Part shown: piece by piece, positions 1 through 7,522 of the stretch
Layout: every line of letters starts with the position of its first letter
Position numbering within the stretch: the first letter of the stretch is position 1
Source of the DNA: DASQWC01 sp035640475
GTDB lineage: Bacteria > Actinomycetota > JAICYB01
Length of the DNA: 27,982 nt
Direction: 5' to 3'
NCBI GenBank assembly: GCA_035640475.1
Contig: DASQWC010000185.1
Span: 1 to 27,982, forward strand
Translations under genes and position numbers: made by a program
The notes under the pieces: model-generated
Seen by the model: only the letters and a program-made list of their open reading frames with translations
What the model was told of the DNA's origin: nothing
Databases searched by the model: none

Positions 1-1
1 C

Positions 2-427
2 GCAGGGTCCGACCGGCTTCTTAAGATTCTTCGGCGACCAATAACGCCGTTGGTGGGGGCTGGTCTGGTGGTTGCTGGACTTTGCGCGTTTCACTTCTGG
101 AGCGGGATCTTCAGCTCGATCCCACGAGTTGTGTGCTTCGCCGTCGCGGGTGTCTCGTTGTTCCTCGGACACGTGGTGGCTCAGCCGAAGTCGCCGGTGA
201 ACACGATCTTGCGCGATCGCGTCCTCGTCGGGATCGGGCGGATTTCCTATGGCCTGTACTTGTTCCACGTCCCCGTATTCGCGTTGTTTGCGTCGGACGG
301 GATCACGTCGCTCGGCGAGCTCGTCGTCATGTTTGGCGTCGCGTTTGCGCTCGCGGGCCTATCGTTCGTCGTCGTCGAGCGCCCGGCACTGCGACTCAAG
401 GCGCGCTTTCGGCCGCGGGCCGCGTAG
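2..427 (+). CDS. Acyltransferase-3 family membrane protein, C-terminal part (5' end outside window)
   Basis: The frame is open from the first bases of the window to the TAG at 425-427, so this is the C-terminal 141 or so residues of a longer gene. Three or four hydrophobic helices are visible. Near residues 77-92 of the fragment the segment VGIGRISYGLYLFHVPVF matches the conserved GxxSYGLYLwHxP helix of acyltransferase family 3 (OafA/NodX type). The end, VVVERPALRLK, matches the family's terminal ERP motif. Family members are integral membrane O-acyltransferases that modify cell-surface sugars or antibiotics; the substrate cannot be read here. The catalytic N-terminal histidine region is not in the window. 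It ends 8 bases before the stop of the convergent LarA-like gene. Confidence 0.85.
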   Translation, partial: AGSDRLLKILRRPITPLVGAGLVVAGLCAFHFWSGIFSSIPRVVCFAVAGVSLFLGHVVAQPKSPVNTILRDRVLVGIGRISYGLYLFHVPVFALFASDGITSLGELVVMFGVAFALAGLSFVVVERPALRLKARFRPRAA

Positions 428-435
428 AACGGAAA

Positions 436-1818
436 CTATTGCCGGCTCGTCGCCGGCGGGTAACGAACCGCGGCGACCGTAGCGTCCGCACCGTGGATCT
501 GCTTCGCCTCGGCCACGGCCGCTTCCACCGAATCGAACGGCTCGAAGCCGACATGACGGATGAGCGATGGATCATCGGCTCCGGCGACAAAGACGCGCCC
601 GGCGTGCTTCAGGCGCTTGAGCGGGAAGATCGCCATGATCCCGTGCACGCCGTGAAAGGCGTTGTTGTTGCGGTAGGCGTCGATGTACTCGGCCCGGGTC
701 GCGAAGTCTTGCTCGAAGCGCGTGCGCGCCTCGTAGGGGTCCTTCGTCTCTGGTAGCACGCGCTCCCAGACCTCCGGATACGACGCGTGATGCTGCCGGT
801 TCCACTGGTTGCGGCACGGCGTCGCGAGGACGACAGTGCACCCCGGCTTTCCGAACGCTTCGATCACACCGCCCATGTAGCCGAGTCCCGTCGAGATGAG
901 CGTGAGGATCGGGTTCATCGACGAGAACGCGCCGTACGGACTCCAGTCGGGGATGCCGTACACAACGACGTCAACCTTCTCCTGCACGAGGTCGCGGCGG
1001 TTCGACTGGTGCGCGCGCATGATCTCGACGGCGCGCGCGCGCGTCGCGTCGACGGTTCCGCCGAGCACTTCGGATACGACGAACGGATTGGCTTGGATCG
1101 TCTCGAGCTTGAAGATGCGCCGGGGGCCGAGCTCCTGCGTCACACGCGCTCCCATCTCGTCCAGCATCTGGTGCATCCGGTTGCGGTCGAACGACATCGA
1201 CATGTCATCGGGGTTGTGGTGTGCGCTGATGGAGCGGAACGTCGACAGACCGACGCAGATCGATTTCCATCCGCCCGAGAACCCACGGACCGTCGAGCAG
1301 TTCAAGTAGACGAGCAAGTCGTCGTCGACGACAGCCTTGTTCAGGTCGACGTGATAGCCGTGTTCGGTCGTCCCGAGATCGGCGAGGTTATCCCAGTCCT
1401 CGGCATCGTGGCAGGAGAGGCGGTCGCCGAACTCCGTGACGAGATCGTCACCGATCAGCCTCGCAAGCTCCGCGTGCGTGAACTTGCGGTGCAACGCGTT
1501 CGCGCAGATGAGCCGGATATCCGAACGCTTCACGCCGCCGGCTTCGAGCTCGGACAGGATGATCGGAATCGCAGTGGACCACACCGGTCCGTACTGTCCG
1601 ACCGTCGGATCGTCGAATGCGATCGTGACTTTGGCCCCCGCGCGAACGTGGTCGCGCAACGGCGGCGCGTCGAGCGGATCGGTGCACGCTCGCAGGTATT
1701 CGGCAGCCAGGTCGTCGGCCTTCGGCAGGGGGACCGAAATGCCGGTGTCGGGTGTAACGGTGTCGTCGGGAAGCTCGACGGAGATCGACTCGGCTCCGAA
1801 GGCGAGCTCGGTACGCAC
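436..1818 (-). CDS. LarA-like (DUF2088) nickel-pincer racemase/epimerase homologue
   Basis: This 460-aa protein resembles LarA, the lactate racemase that uses the nickel-pincer nucleotide cofactor. Seen: an N-terminal segment with D69-D70, the motif NALHRKFT (H110, matching LarA His108), and GFSGGWKS with K185, which matches the cofactor-linked Lys184. H200/H201 match the nickel-ligand His200. Two positions differ from lactate racemase as I recall it. The second catalytic histidine (LarA His174, ten residues before the lysine) is Ser175 here. The Arg of the DxTR motif is also missing (DDPTVG). The substrate is therefore probably not lactate, and the chemistry may differ. No cofactor genes (larB, larC, larE) are in the window. 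The start is GTG at 1818; there is no Shine-Dalgarno, but TAGACT lies 7 bases upstream, suggesting a leaderless mRNA. Confidence 0.8.
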   Translation of the reverse strand: MRTELAFGAESISVELPDDTVTPDTGISVPLPKADDLAAEYLRACTDPLDAPPLRDHVRAGAKVTIAFDDPTVGQYGPVWSTAIPIILSELEAGGVKRSDIRLICANALHRKFTHAELARLIGDDLVTEFGDRLSCHDAEDWDNLADLGTTEHGYHVDLNKAVVDDDLLVYLNCSTVRGFSGGWKSICVGLSTFRSISAHHNPDDMSMSFDRNRMHQMLDEMGARVTQELGPRRIFKLETIQANPFVVSEVLGGTVDATRARAVEIMRAHQSNRRDLVQEKVDVVVYGIPDWSPYGAFSSMNPILTLISTGLGYMGGVIEAFGKPGCTVVLATPCRNQWNRQHHASYPEVWERVLPETKDPYEARTRFEQDFATRAEYIDAYRNNNAFHGVHGIMAIFPLKRLKHAGRVFVAGADDPSLIRHVGFEPFDSVEAAVAEAKQIHGADATVAAVRYPPATSRQ

Positions 1819-1825
1819 GGCGCTG

Positions 1826-1831
1826 AGTCTA
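1826..1831 (-). promoter_or_regulatory. -10 element (TAGACT) of a leaderless promoter for the LarA-like gene
   Basis: TAGACT on the minus strand ends 7 bases before the GTG start at 1818. The actinobacterial -10 consensus is TANNNT, with transcription starting about 7 bases downstream, so the mRNA would begin at or next to the GTG. No -35 hexamer was recognised. Confidence 0.5.
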
Positions 1832-1867
1832 GTGCGCCGTTACCGACCGCCGGGAGGCCTCGGCGTG

Positions 1868-2335
1868 TTACGGGCCTTCGTCGCCGTCGTCGGACTCGCC
1901 GGCGTCGGCCCTGACTGTCGCGGTGTTGTTGACACTCGACCCGCCGCTGCCGGTCTGTGTGCTCGACGACCCGTTGTCGGCCACGACGGTTGTATCTCCG
2001 CCGCCCGCCGGGGCCGCCGCCGGCTCCTGTTGCGGCGCGACTTGCTGAGGTGCGACCTGGGCCGGGCGAGTGCGGGGTGCTTCCGCGGCCGGCGCCACGA
2101 CGTCGGTCGATACCGACTTGAGCGGCGCCGTCCCGGACAGCTTTGTGAACTCGACGGGCTGCAGCTGCGGGACCTCATCCGGAGAGGTCTGCGCGCGCAG
2201 GGCGCCGGCAACCGCTGCCAGCAGCACGATCGCGGCTCCGACGAGAGCGATCCGAGCGCGTCCGCCGAGACCCGAGGCATGGGGAACCGCCGCGGAGACG
2301 CGAATGGTCTGGGACTCGGCGAGGGCTGTGGTCAC
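1868..2335 (-). CDS. Hypothetical single-pass membrane protein with Pro/Ala/Gln-rich exterior
   Basis: A 155-aa protein with no family I recognise. Residues 1-25 are polar and carry the positively charged GGRAR just before one hydrophobic helix at about 27-46. The rest is low complexity: a repeated AQVAPQQ/VAPQQ segment, Ala/Pro stretches, then a Gly/Ser/Thr-rich and finally acidic tail (ESDDGDEGP). The topology fits an N-in, C-out anchor with a disordered extracytoplasmic tail, as in envelope-associated or anti-sigma-like proteins, but no such domain is visible. The start is GTG at 2335, with TAGAGT 6 bases upstream and no Shine-Dalgarno. It follows the LarA-like gene's 5' end by 49 bases on the same strand and probably has its own promoter. 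Confidence 0.6.
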   Translation of the reverse strand: MTTALAESQTIRVSAAVPHASGLGGRARIALVGAAIVLLAAVAGALRAQTSPDEVPQLQPVEFTKLSGTAPLKSVSTDVVAPAAEAPRTRPAQVAPQQVAPQQEPAAAPAGGGDTTVVADNGSSSTQTGSGGSSVNNTATVRADAGESDDGDEGP

Positions 2336-2341
2336 GGAGCC

Positions 2342-2347
2342 ACTCTA
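2342..2347 (-). promoter_or_regulatory. -10 element (TAGAGT) of a leaderless promoter for the 155-aa membrane protein
   Basis: TAGAGT on the minus strand ends 6 bases before the GTG at 2335, and no ribosome binding site lies between them. This is the same arrangement as several other starts in the window. Confidence 0.45.
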
Positions 2348-2494
2348 CCGGCCCCCGGCGATGCGTCGGGTGATTTGGGCTTTTTGTACAGATCCGGGCC
2401 GGGACGGCGTCGTACTCCCGAGACGCGCCACAGGGGCGGCGTTTCCCGCGCCGCTGCGTCGTCGTTGTTTGGAAAGGACAGGAGGGACGACGGC

Positions 2495-2656
2495 GTGCAG
2501 AGCCCCGCGGCGGAAGCGTTCGGTGCGAAGTTCATGATCAAGGCCGTGTTCGTCGTCCTGCTGAGCCTCACGCTGGCCGGGCTCAACTCGCGCGCCCATC
2601 AGACGGCCCACCTCGACATGCGCGTGCCCGCGGGGCACCGCGGCGGCGCGCCGTAG
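2495..2656 (+). CDS. Putative 53-aa small membrane protein
   Basis: A short plus-strand frame with GTG at 2495 and TAG at 2654-2656. It is preceded by a strong Shine-Dalgarno, AGGAGGGA at about 2480-2487, 7 bases before the GTG. The peptide has a polar N-terminus, one hydrophobic helix (about residues 14-32, core KAVFVVLLSLTLAGL) and a basic, His/Arg-containing tail. About 50 of 53 codons end in G or C, like real genes here. That enrichment drops to roughly half in the minus-strand frame just upstream (2335-2395). Its stop abuts, without overlap, the stop of the convergent cyclase gene at 2657. No homologue is recognised. It could be a lone small membrane peptide or a chance frame. Confidence 0.4.
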   Translation: MQSPAAEAFGAKFMIKAVFVVLLSLTLAGLNSRAHQTAHLDMRVPAGHRGGAP

Positions 2657-3631
2657 CTACTTGATTGCCAGCGCGTTCGGCGGCGACGCAACTCCGGCCG
2701 GAAGGTTCAGCGGCGCGGAGGTGAAGAAGAACTCGTAGACGCCGTCCGCTGCGCAGTCCTCGGCGAGCGCGTCGAGATCGAAGAACTCTCCGAGCGGCAA
2801 CCCGAGCAAGGGCAGAAGCCGAATGTGCATGAAGATCTCGTCGAGTCGCTCCGGCGTCGCGAGGAGCTCTTGGAGCTGCTCGGGAGCCGCGAACGCCGCC
2901 GGCGGCCACACCTCGACGGGCGGGTTGTCTGCTCCGATCGCGGCGATGTGCAGATCCCAGAGCAGGCGCCAGTTATCCTCGCCCGGCCGCAACCCGACGC
3001 ACGGGTGGCCGCTCTCGTTGTAGGCGACTCGTCCGGCTTCGTCGAGCGAGCGGTACCACGACAGCCAGCCCGTGCGGACGAGCAAGACGTCGCCCTCCTC
3101 GACGTTCGTTCCCTGCGCGGCGAGGGTTCCGCGGATGTCGTCGGCTTCGATGGGATCCGAGGCATTCGCTTGCAGCGGGCGTCCTTCTGACTCACGCCAC
3201 CGAGCAACGTCGGCGAGAACGCCCCGGCCGGCGATGCCGCGGCGGGCCCAATGGTGCATGCCGTGATCCTCGTCGGCGATGCCGTTGTAGAAGCCGTGAA
3301 CCGGATGCTTGATGTGTCGGAAGCCGTCCCACTGCGAAGAGGATTGCGTGTTCCAGCCGCTGATGTGCTCGTCGTGTCCGGCTTCGTTCTGGAGCCAGAC
3401 GACTTCGTGCTCGTAGGCGGCGCGGCCGAACATCGGCGGGTCGGGCAACGACATATCGAGGTTCAGCGCAAAGACCGAGCCTTTGCGCACGCACGTTGCA
3501 CCGCGCTTCGTGCGCTCGGGCGTCAGGAGGTTCAGGCAGCCGAAGACGTCGCCGGCACCCCACAAACCCCACGACGAGCCGGACGGCTGACCGTCGCGAT
3601 CGAGCAGCTCGTCGTAGGAAGGAAGTGTCAC
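2657..3631 (-). CDS. Cyclase-family (kynurenine-formamidase-like) metal-dependent hydrolase
   Basis: A 324-aa protein of the cyclase family (PF04199), which includes bacterial arylformamidase and polyketide-cyclase-like hydrolases. The metal-site region reads SSQWDGFRHIKHP (about residues 98-110), corresponding to the family's HxGTHxDxPxH motif in the variant typical of the longer subgroup. Downstream, GDVLLVRTGW and ADNPPVEVWP match other conserved blocks. The upstream open frame is longer but lies inside the acyl-CoA dehydrogenase gene. I chose GTG at 3631 because it overlaps that gene's TGA by 4 bases (GTGA), a standard coupled start here. Coupling to the dehydrogenase suggests one catabolic pathway in which an amide, lactone or ring product is hydrolysed. 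The exact substrate is unknown. Confidence 0.85.
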   Translation of the reverse strand: MTLPSYDELLDRDGQPSGSSWGLWGAGDVFGCLNLLTPERTKRGATCVRKGSVFALNLDMSLPDPPMFGRAAYEHEVVWLQNEAGHDEHISGWNTQSSSQWDGFRHIKHPVHGFYNGIADEDHGMHHWARRGIAGRGVLADVARWRESEGRPLQANASDPIEADDIRGTLAAQGTNVEEGDVLLVRTGWLSWYRSLDEAGRVAYNESGHPCVGLRPGEDNWRLLWDLHIAAIGADNPPVEVWPPAAFAAPEQLQELLATPERLDEIFMHIRLLPLLGLPLGEFFDLDALAEDCAADGVYEFFFTSAPLNLPAGVASPPNALAIK

Positions 3632-4893
3632 GCCATCTGGCGAGCTCTTGACCGCATCTCGCGGAACGGGACGTCCTTGTCGAGACGCGGCTCCTTCGGC
3701 AGGCCGAGAACGCGCTCGCCGATGATGTTCTTCATGATCTCGTCGGTCCCGCCGGCGATGTGGATGCCGGGAGCCGTGAGGAAGGCGTTGGCCCACGCGC
3801 CGTCGTCCGGCGCTTCGTCGCCGAGCAACACGCTGCGCAATCCGAGAATCCGGGACGCCGCATCGGCCACTTCGGACGCAAGCCGTGTGCCGACGAGCTT
3901 CATCGCCGAGCCTTCGGGGCCCGGTATTCCGCCCCTGGCGATCTTCGTCATGCTGCGGTAGCCCGTGAGGGCGAGCAGCCTGCCGTGAATGTAGGCCTTG
4001 GCGAGCTCCTGCCGGACGGCCGGGTCGTCGAACGCGGTTCCGCCGTTGGTGGGAGTCTTTTTCGCCAGCCGGAACACCGGCGTGAGCGTGCCGCCGCTCG
4101 ATCCGCCGACACCGATCGCATACCGCTCGTTCATGAGCGTCGTCATGGCGACGCGCCAGCCGTCGTTGACGTCGCCGACGCGCTGGTCGTCCGGAACGTG
4201 GACGTCGGTAAAGAACACCTCGTTGAACCCGGTTGCTCCGTTGATCTGACGCAGCGGCCGCACCTCGACGCCTTTCGCTTCCATGTCGACGATGAAGCAC
4301 GTGATGCCTTGGTGCTTGGGCGCGTCCGGATCGGTGCGCGCGATGATCAAGCCCCACTTCGAGTGCTGGGCGCCCGTCGTCCACACCTTCTGGCCGTTGA
4401 GGACCCAGTCACCGGATGCCTCGTCTCGCTCGGCCCGCGTTTCGAGGGACGCCACGTCGGAACCCGCATTGGGCTCCGACCAGAGCTGGCACCAGATCTC
4501 CGAGCCTTCCAGCATCTTCGGGAGGAAGCGCTCTTTCTGCTCCTCGCTGCCGTGGGACATGATCGTGGGGCCGATCATTCCCAGACCGATCGTGTACACG
4601 CCCATCGGGACGTCGAACTGCGCCATCTCCTGGCCGAAGATGAACGCCTGCATCGGTGAGGCATCCTGCCCGCCGTACTGCTTCGGCCACGTGATCGCGG
4701 CGTAGCCGGCTTCATAGAGCGTGCGCTGCCAATCCTTTGCCTTCTGGATGAGCTGGTCGGGGTCCTCGGACTCTTCGCCGAGCAGGTCGGGGACGGTCTC
4801 CTCGCCTTCGGGCCGCCGTTCGGCATTCGCGTCGAGCCACTTCCTGACGTCGGCGCGCCAGGCGGCGTCTTCGGATGAGTCCTTGAAGTCCAT
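3628..4893 (-). CDS. Acyl-CoA dehydrogenase family protein (FadE-like)
   Basis: A 421-aa flavoprotein with the full acyl-CoA dehydrogenase layout: an N-terminal helical domain, LWSEPNAGSDVAS at about 137-149 (FAD/substrate loop), VLNGQKVWTTGAQ at about 164-176, and the C-terminal IAGGTDEIMKN at about 379-389. The position that holds the YEG catalytic glutamate in MCAD-type enzymes reads IAGG. Either the base lies elsewhere, as in isovaleryl/long-chain types, or this is the FAD-binding half of an alpha2-beta2 FadE as in actinobacterial steroid degradation. No partner FadE gene is adjacent. The start is ATG at 4893 with Shine-Dalgarno GAGGAGG a few bases upstream. It is the first gene of a two-gene operon with the cyclase-family hydrolase, overlapping it by 4 bases. 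Confidence 0.92.
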   Translation of the reverse strand: MDFKDSSEDAAWRADVRKWLDANAERRPEGEETVPDLLGEESEDPDQLIQKAKDWQRTLYEAGYAAITWPKQYGGQDASPMQAFIFGQEMAQFDVPMGVYTIGLGMIGPTIMSHGSEEQKERFLPKMLEGSEIWCQLWSEPNAGSDVASLETRAERDEASGDWVLNGQKVWTTGAQHSKWGLIIARTDPDAPKHQGITCFIVDMEAKGVEVRPLRQINGATGFNEVFFTDVHVPDDQRVGDVNDGWRVAMTTLMNERYAIGVGGSSGGTLTPVFRLAKKTPTNGGTAFDDPAVRQELAKAYIHGRLLALTGYRSMTKIARGGIPGPEGSAMKLVGTRLASEVADAASRILGLRSVLLGDEAPDDGAWANAFLTAPGIHIAGGTDEIMKNIIGERVLGLPKEPRLDKDVPFREMRSRARQMA

Positions 4894-4948
4894 TGATGCC
4901 TCCTCGAGCAGGATGCGCCGTCAGGCGCCCCCTGTTACTGGTATGAGG

Positions 4949-5635
4949 TCAGGATACGCGTTCGGCTGCGGCGAGCGCCCTTGCGAATACGTCATCGAGC
5001 ATCGTTTCCGTGAGCTTTCCCGTGAACGTGTTCTGCTGACTCGGGTGGTACGAGCCGACCAGTGCGTACGTGCCGACGAGCGCTTCGCGACCGTGGCCGA
5101 ACTTGGGCTTCGGCGACACGAGGTGTCCGAGACCGGCGAGTGTGCGGAGCGCCGCATCCCAAGCGAACGAACCGAGGCAGACGACGACGCGGGCACGGCT
5201 CAGCAGGACGAGCTCCCGCCTGAAGTACGGGAGGCAATTGTCGCGTTCGGACGGCGTCGGCTTGTTCGCCGGCGGCGCGCACCGCACGGCGGCGGTGACG
5301 TACGCGTCCCGGAGCTCGAGGCCGTCGCCGCGGTGGGTCGAGGTCGGCTGATTGGCGATGCCGGCGCGGTGGAGCGCGCGGAAGAGCCAGTCGCCGGACC
5401 GGTCGCCGGTGAAAATCCGGCCGGTCCGATTGCCGCCGTGCGCGGCCGGCGCGAGCCCCAGAACAACGATGCGCGCCCTTGGGTCCCCGAATCCGGGGAG
5501 CGGCCGGCCCCAGTAGGTGTCGTCGGCGAACGAGGAGCGCTTCTCGCGCGCGACCTGTTCCCGCCAGGCGACGAGCCGGGGGCAGCGCCGGCACGATACG
5601 ACCTGGTCACGCAGGGCTTTTAGTCCGTTCGACAC
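4949..5635 (-). CDS. Family-5 (UdgB-type) uracil-DNA glycosylase
   Basis: A 228-aa DNA repair enzyme that removes uracil, and in this family often other deaminated bases, from DNA. Motif A is GLAPAAHGGNRTGR (about 60-73), and motif B is GSYHPSQQNTFTGKLT (about 194-209) with H197. Four cysteines, C15, C18, C119 and C134, are spaced as the 4Fe-4S ligands of families 4 and 5. Motif A has AAHGG rather than the acidic GExPG of family 4, which supports family 5. Length is normal. The start is GTG at 5633-5635; no clear Shine-Dalgarno or leaderless -10 is visible. It is divergent from the sortase gene, with a 75-base gap between them. It probably acts alone in the cytosol; neighbours do not suggest a link. 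Confidence 0.93.
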   Translation of the reverse strand: MSNGLKALRDQVVSCRRCPRLVAWREQVAREKRSSFADDTYWGRPLPGFGDPRARIVVLGLAPAAHGGNRTGRIFTGDRSGDWLFRALHRAGIANQPTSTHRGDGLELRDAYVTAAVRCAPPANKPTPSERDNCLPYFRRELVLLSRARVVVCLGSFAWDAALRTLAGLGHLVSPKPKFGHGREALVGTYALVGSYHPSQQNTFTGKLTETMLDDVFARALAAAERVS

Positions 5636-5710
5636 GCGGTCACCGAAGCGTCACTCTGGATCCCTTACATAGTGCGTCGTTACCAACGGCGCTCATAGTC
5701 GTTAACCATC

Positions 5711-6475
5711 ATGGTGCTCTCAAAGGCGATGCGGCTTACCCGCCGCGCAGCTCACCAGCTGCGCGGGAGTGAAGACTTCGTCCCGTTCGTGACGGCCGTC
5801 TTCGCCATCATGCTCGCGACACTCCTCATCGTGATCGGCACGGCGCAGCCGACGAGCCTGCGGGTGAGCAAGCGCATCGTCGCCGAACCGGTGCAGGTCA
5901 AGTTCTCGCAGCCCACACAGCGTGAGGCGCCGGCGACGGGTGGGGCGACGTCGAGGCCCAACGAGGAGTGCCCGCAGATGACCAATCCGGGCGGCCTGCG
6001 CTGGCGGTCGTCGCCCGACGCCGGTCCGTGGGCCACGGGTGGGACGGTCCGGCTGCCGAAGCTCGGCGTATCCGCCCCGATCATGAAGGTCGGGATCGAC
6101 ATGAACGGTGAGATGGTCGTCCCGCGCAACGCGCATCAAGTCGCGTGGCTCGATCAGGGGCAGTTCCCCGGCGACACGAACAACGGTGTGCTGGCGGGAC
6201 ACATCCGCTGGAACAAAGTGACGGGCTCATTCGGCAACATCCAGAAGCTCGGCCCGGGGGACTCGGTCATCGTCGAGCTCGACGGCAAGCAGTGGGAGTT
6301 CCGCGTGACGTGGATGTGCCTGTTCGACTTCGACACGCCGCTGGCTGAGAAGATCATGGGGTACACGAACGTGCCGTCGGTGACGTTGATCTCGTGCGGC
6401 GGTGTGTACTCGTGGACCAACCACACGCACAACAAGCGCGTTGCAGTTCGCGCTGAACTCGTGCGTTCCACGTAA
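5711..6475 (+). CDS. Membrane-anchored sortase (class E/F-like transpeptidase)
   Basis: A 254-aa sortase. It has a cytoplasmic basic N-terminus, one helix at about 24-44, a linker rich in Pro/Thr, and a catalytic domain from about 110. The catalytic triad is visible: H164 in VLAGHIRW, C229 in TLISCGG and R243 in NKRVAVRAEL. Sortases cleave a cell-wall sorting signal and join the protein to peptidoglycan or to pilin. The TLxxC context and N-terminal anchor fit the actinobacterial class E/F group. I see no LPxTG-like substrate or pilin gene nearby, so it is likely a housekeeping or orphan enzyme. ATG at 5711 is the longest start; ATG at 5729 is possible, and neither has a clear Shine-Dalgarno. 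C87 and C203 are additional cysteines. Confidence 0.9.
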   Translation: MVLSKAMRLTRRAAHQLRGSEDFVPFVTAVFAIMLATLLIVIGTAQPTSLRVSKRIVAEPVQVKFSQPTQREAPATGGATSRPNEECPQMTNPGGLRWRSSPDAGPWATGGTVRLPKLGVSAPIMKVGIDMNGEMVVPRNAHQVAWLDQGQFPGDTNNGVLAGHIRWNKVTGSFGNIQKLGPGDSVIVELDGKQWEFRVTWMCLFDFDTPLAEKIMGYTNVPSVTLISCGGVYSWTNHTHNKRVAVRAELVRST

Positions 6476-6499
6476 CCGCGCAATCTCGCAACTGCATCC

Positions 6500-6578
6500 G
6501 CGGGGGGTTCGGGGGGCGCAGCGCGCGAAGCGCGCGTGAGCGCCCCCGATCTAACTGGGAGCGCGCGGGAGCGCGCAA
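6500..6578. repeat. GC-rich palindromic element, copy A (likely bidirectional terminator)
   Basis: Between the convergent stops of the sortase and the LLM gene. It starts with GGGGGGTTCGGGGGG (6502-6516). A long hairpin follows: outer arms 6512-6519 and 6540-6547, inner arms CGCGCG either side of AAG. A second hairpin, GCGCGC-GGGA-GCGCGC, is at 6561-6576. The 15-mer at 6502 and the 17-mer at 6561-6577 recur at 26403-26417 and 26443-26459. The position fits a terminator for both genes. Confidence 0.7.
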
Positions 6579-6581
6579 TTG

Positions 6582-7475
6582 CTAACCGAGTGCTGGTCTC
6601 ACCTCGTTGAGTAGCCGCTCCAAGCATGCGCGGCCCTTGCTCCCGGGCGGGATCACGCAGTTGAAGTCGGTGACGCCCTTGTCGATGAGCTCTCTGGCTC
6701 GTGCCGTCGCTTGATCGACAGTGCCCACCAGACCGAGCGGTGGATTGAACATCGCGAGCCCGGGATGCTGCGCGGCCTCCTCGTCGCCGACGGCGCACAC
6801 GATCTGACACGAGAGCCTGAGGTCGCTGGGGTCGCGACCGGCTTTGTCGCAAGCGCTCTTGAGGAATTCGAGCCTGTTGTCCAGGTAGCCGAGCGCCGCT
6901 CCCGGACAGTTCCAGCCGTCCGCCAGCGTCGCGACGGTTCGGAGCAACCGGTCACCGCCGCCTCCCAGCTCGATCGGCAACGGCTGCTGAACCGGCAGCG
7001 GCATATTCACCGCATCACGAACCGAGTAGTGCTTGCCTTCGTACGTGAAGGCTTCGTGCGGGCCGAGCAACCCCTTCAGGATGTGCACGGTGTCGCGGAG
7101 CTGCTCGATGCGAACGCCGGGCGACGGAAACTCCCAGCCGAACTGCTCGTACTCCTGCTGGAACCATCCGGCGCCGACGAGCATGCGCAGCCGTCCGCCG
7201 GAGATCCGATCGGTTGTTGCCGCGATCTTCGCCAGCATCGCCGGGTTGCGGAACGACTGACACAGGACCTGCGCGCCGATCTGGACACGATCGGTCGTCG
7301 CCGCGAGCGCGGACATGAGCGACCAGGCCTCCAGGATCCCTCTCGCCGGCGGGAACCCGAGCACGTGATCGATCACCCACACCGAGTCGGCTCCGTGTTC
7401 CTCGGCGTGACGTGCGCTTGCCAGACAAAGGTCCCAGTCGGCTCCGACCTGAGGCAGAACGACGCCGATGTGCAT
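6582..7475 (-). CDS. LLM-class F420-dependent oxidoreductase
   Basis: A 297-aa luciferase-like monooxygenase-fold protein of the single-domain actinobacterial type. Seen: the N-terminal MHIGVVLPQ strand, DSVWVIDHVLGFP, the conserved RISGGRLRMLVGAGW segment (about 90-104) that lines the cofactor pocket, and the late LLRTVATLADGWN. Members normally use F420H2 or FMN to reduce or oxidise small organic substrates in the cytosol; the substrate is not predictable. The start is ATG at 7475, with a strong Shine-Dalgarno (GAGGAGGGA) about 5 bases upstream on the minus strand. It is a monocistronic gene, divergent from the 90-aa gene at 7523, ending against palindromic element A. Confidence 0.9.
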   Translation of the reverse strand: MHIGVVLPQVGADWDLCLASARHAEEHGADSVWVIDHVLGFPPARGILEAWSLMSALAATTDRVQIGAQVLCQSFRNPAMLAKIAATTDRISGGRLRMLVGAGWFQQEYEQFGWEFPSPGVRIEQLRDTVHILKGLLGPHEAFTYEGKHYSVRDAVNMPLPVQQPLPIELGGGGDRLLRTVATLADGWNCPGAALGYLDNRLEFLKSACDKAGRDPSDLRLSCQIVCAVGDEEAAQHPGLAMFNPPLGLVGTVDQATARARELIDKGVTDFNCVIPPGSKGRACLERLLNEVRPALG

Positions 7476-7510
7476 GCCTTCCCTCCTCGTAGCGAGTCCG
7501 TATCCATCCC

Positions 7511-7516
7511 TACACT
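7511..7516 (+). promoter_or_regulatory. -10 element (TACACT) of a leaderless promoter for the 90-aa gene/phzF pair
   Basis: TACACT ends 6 bases before GTG 7523. The purine-rich GAAGGA between them touches the start codon and is too close to work as a Shine-Dalgarno, so a leaderless start is more likely. Confidence 0.5.
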
Positions 7517-7522
7517 GAAGGA

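Noticed and set aside
1018..1052. Run of alternating GC dinucleotides inside the LarA-like gene
   Set aside because: Explained by Ala/Arg codons in a GC-rich gene; no further structure.
787..1914. 375-codon plus-strand open frame
   Set aside because: Antisense to the LarA-like gene; no recognisable motif.
2332..2586. 84-codon minus-strand frame whose stop overlaps the GTG at 2335
   Set aside because: The overlap resembles coupled genes here, but third-position GC is only about half between 2335 and 2395, there is no Shine-Dalgarno, and the downstream gene has its own -10 signature.
5711..6475. Pilus or cell-wall anchoring locus around the sortase
   Set aside because: No pilin or LPxTG-type substrate gene lies in the neighbourhood.
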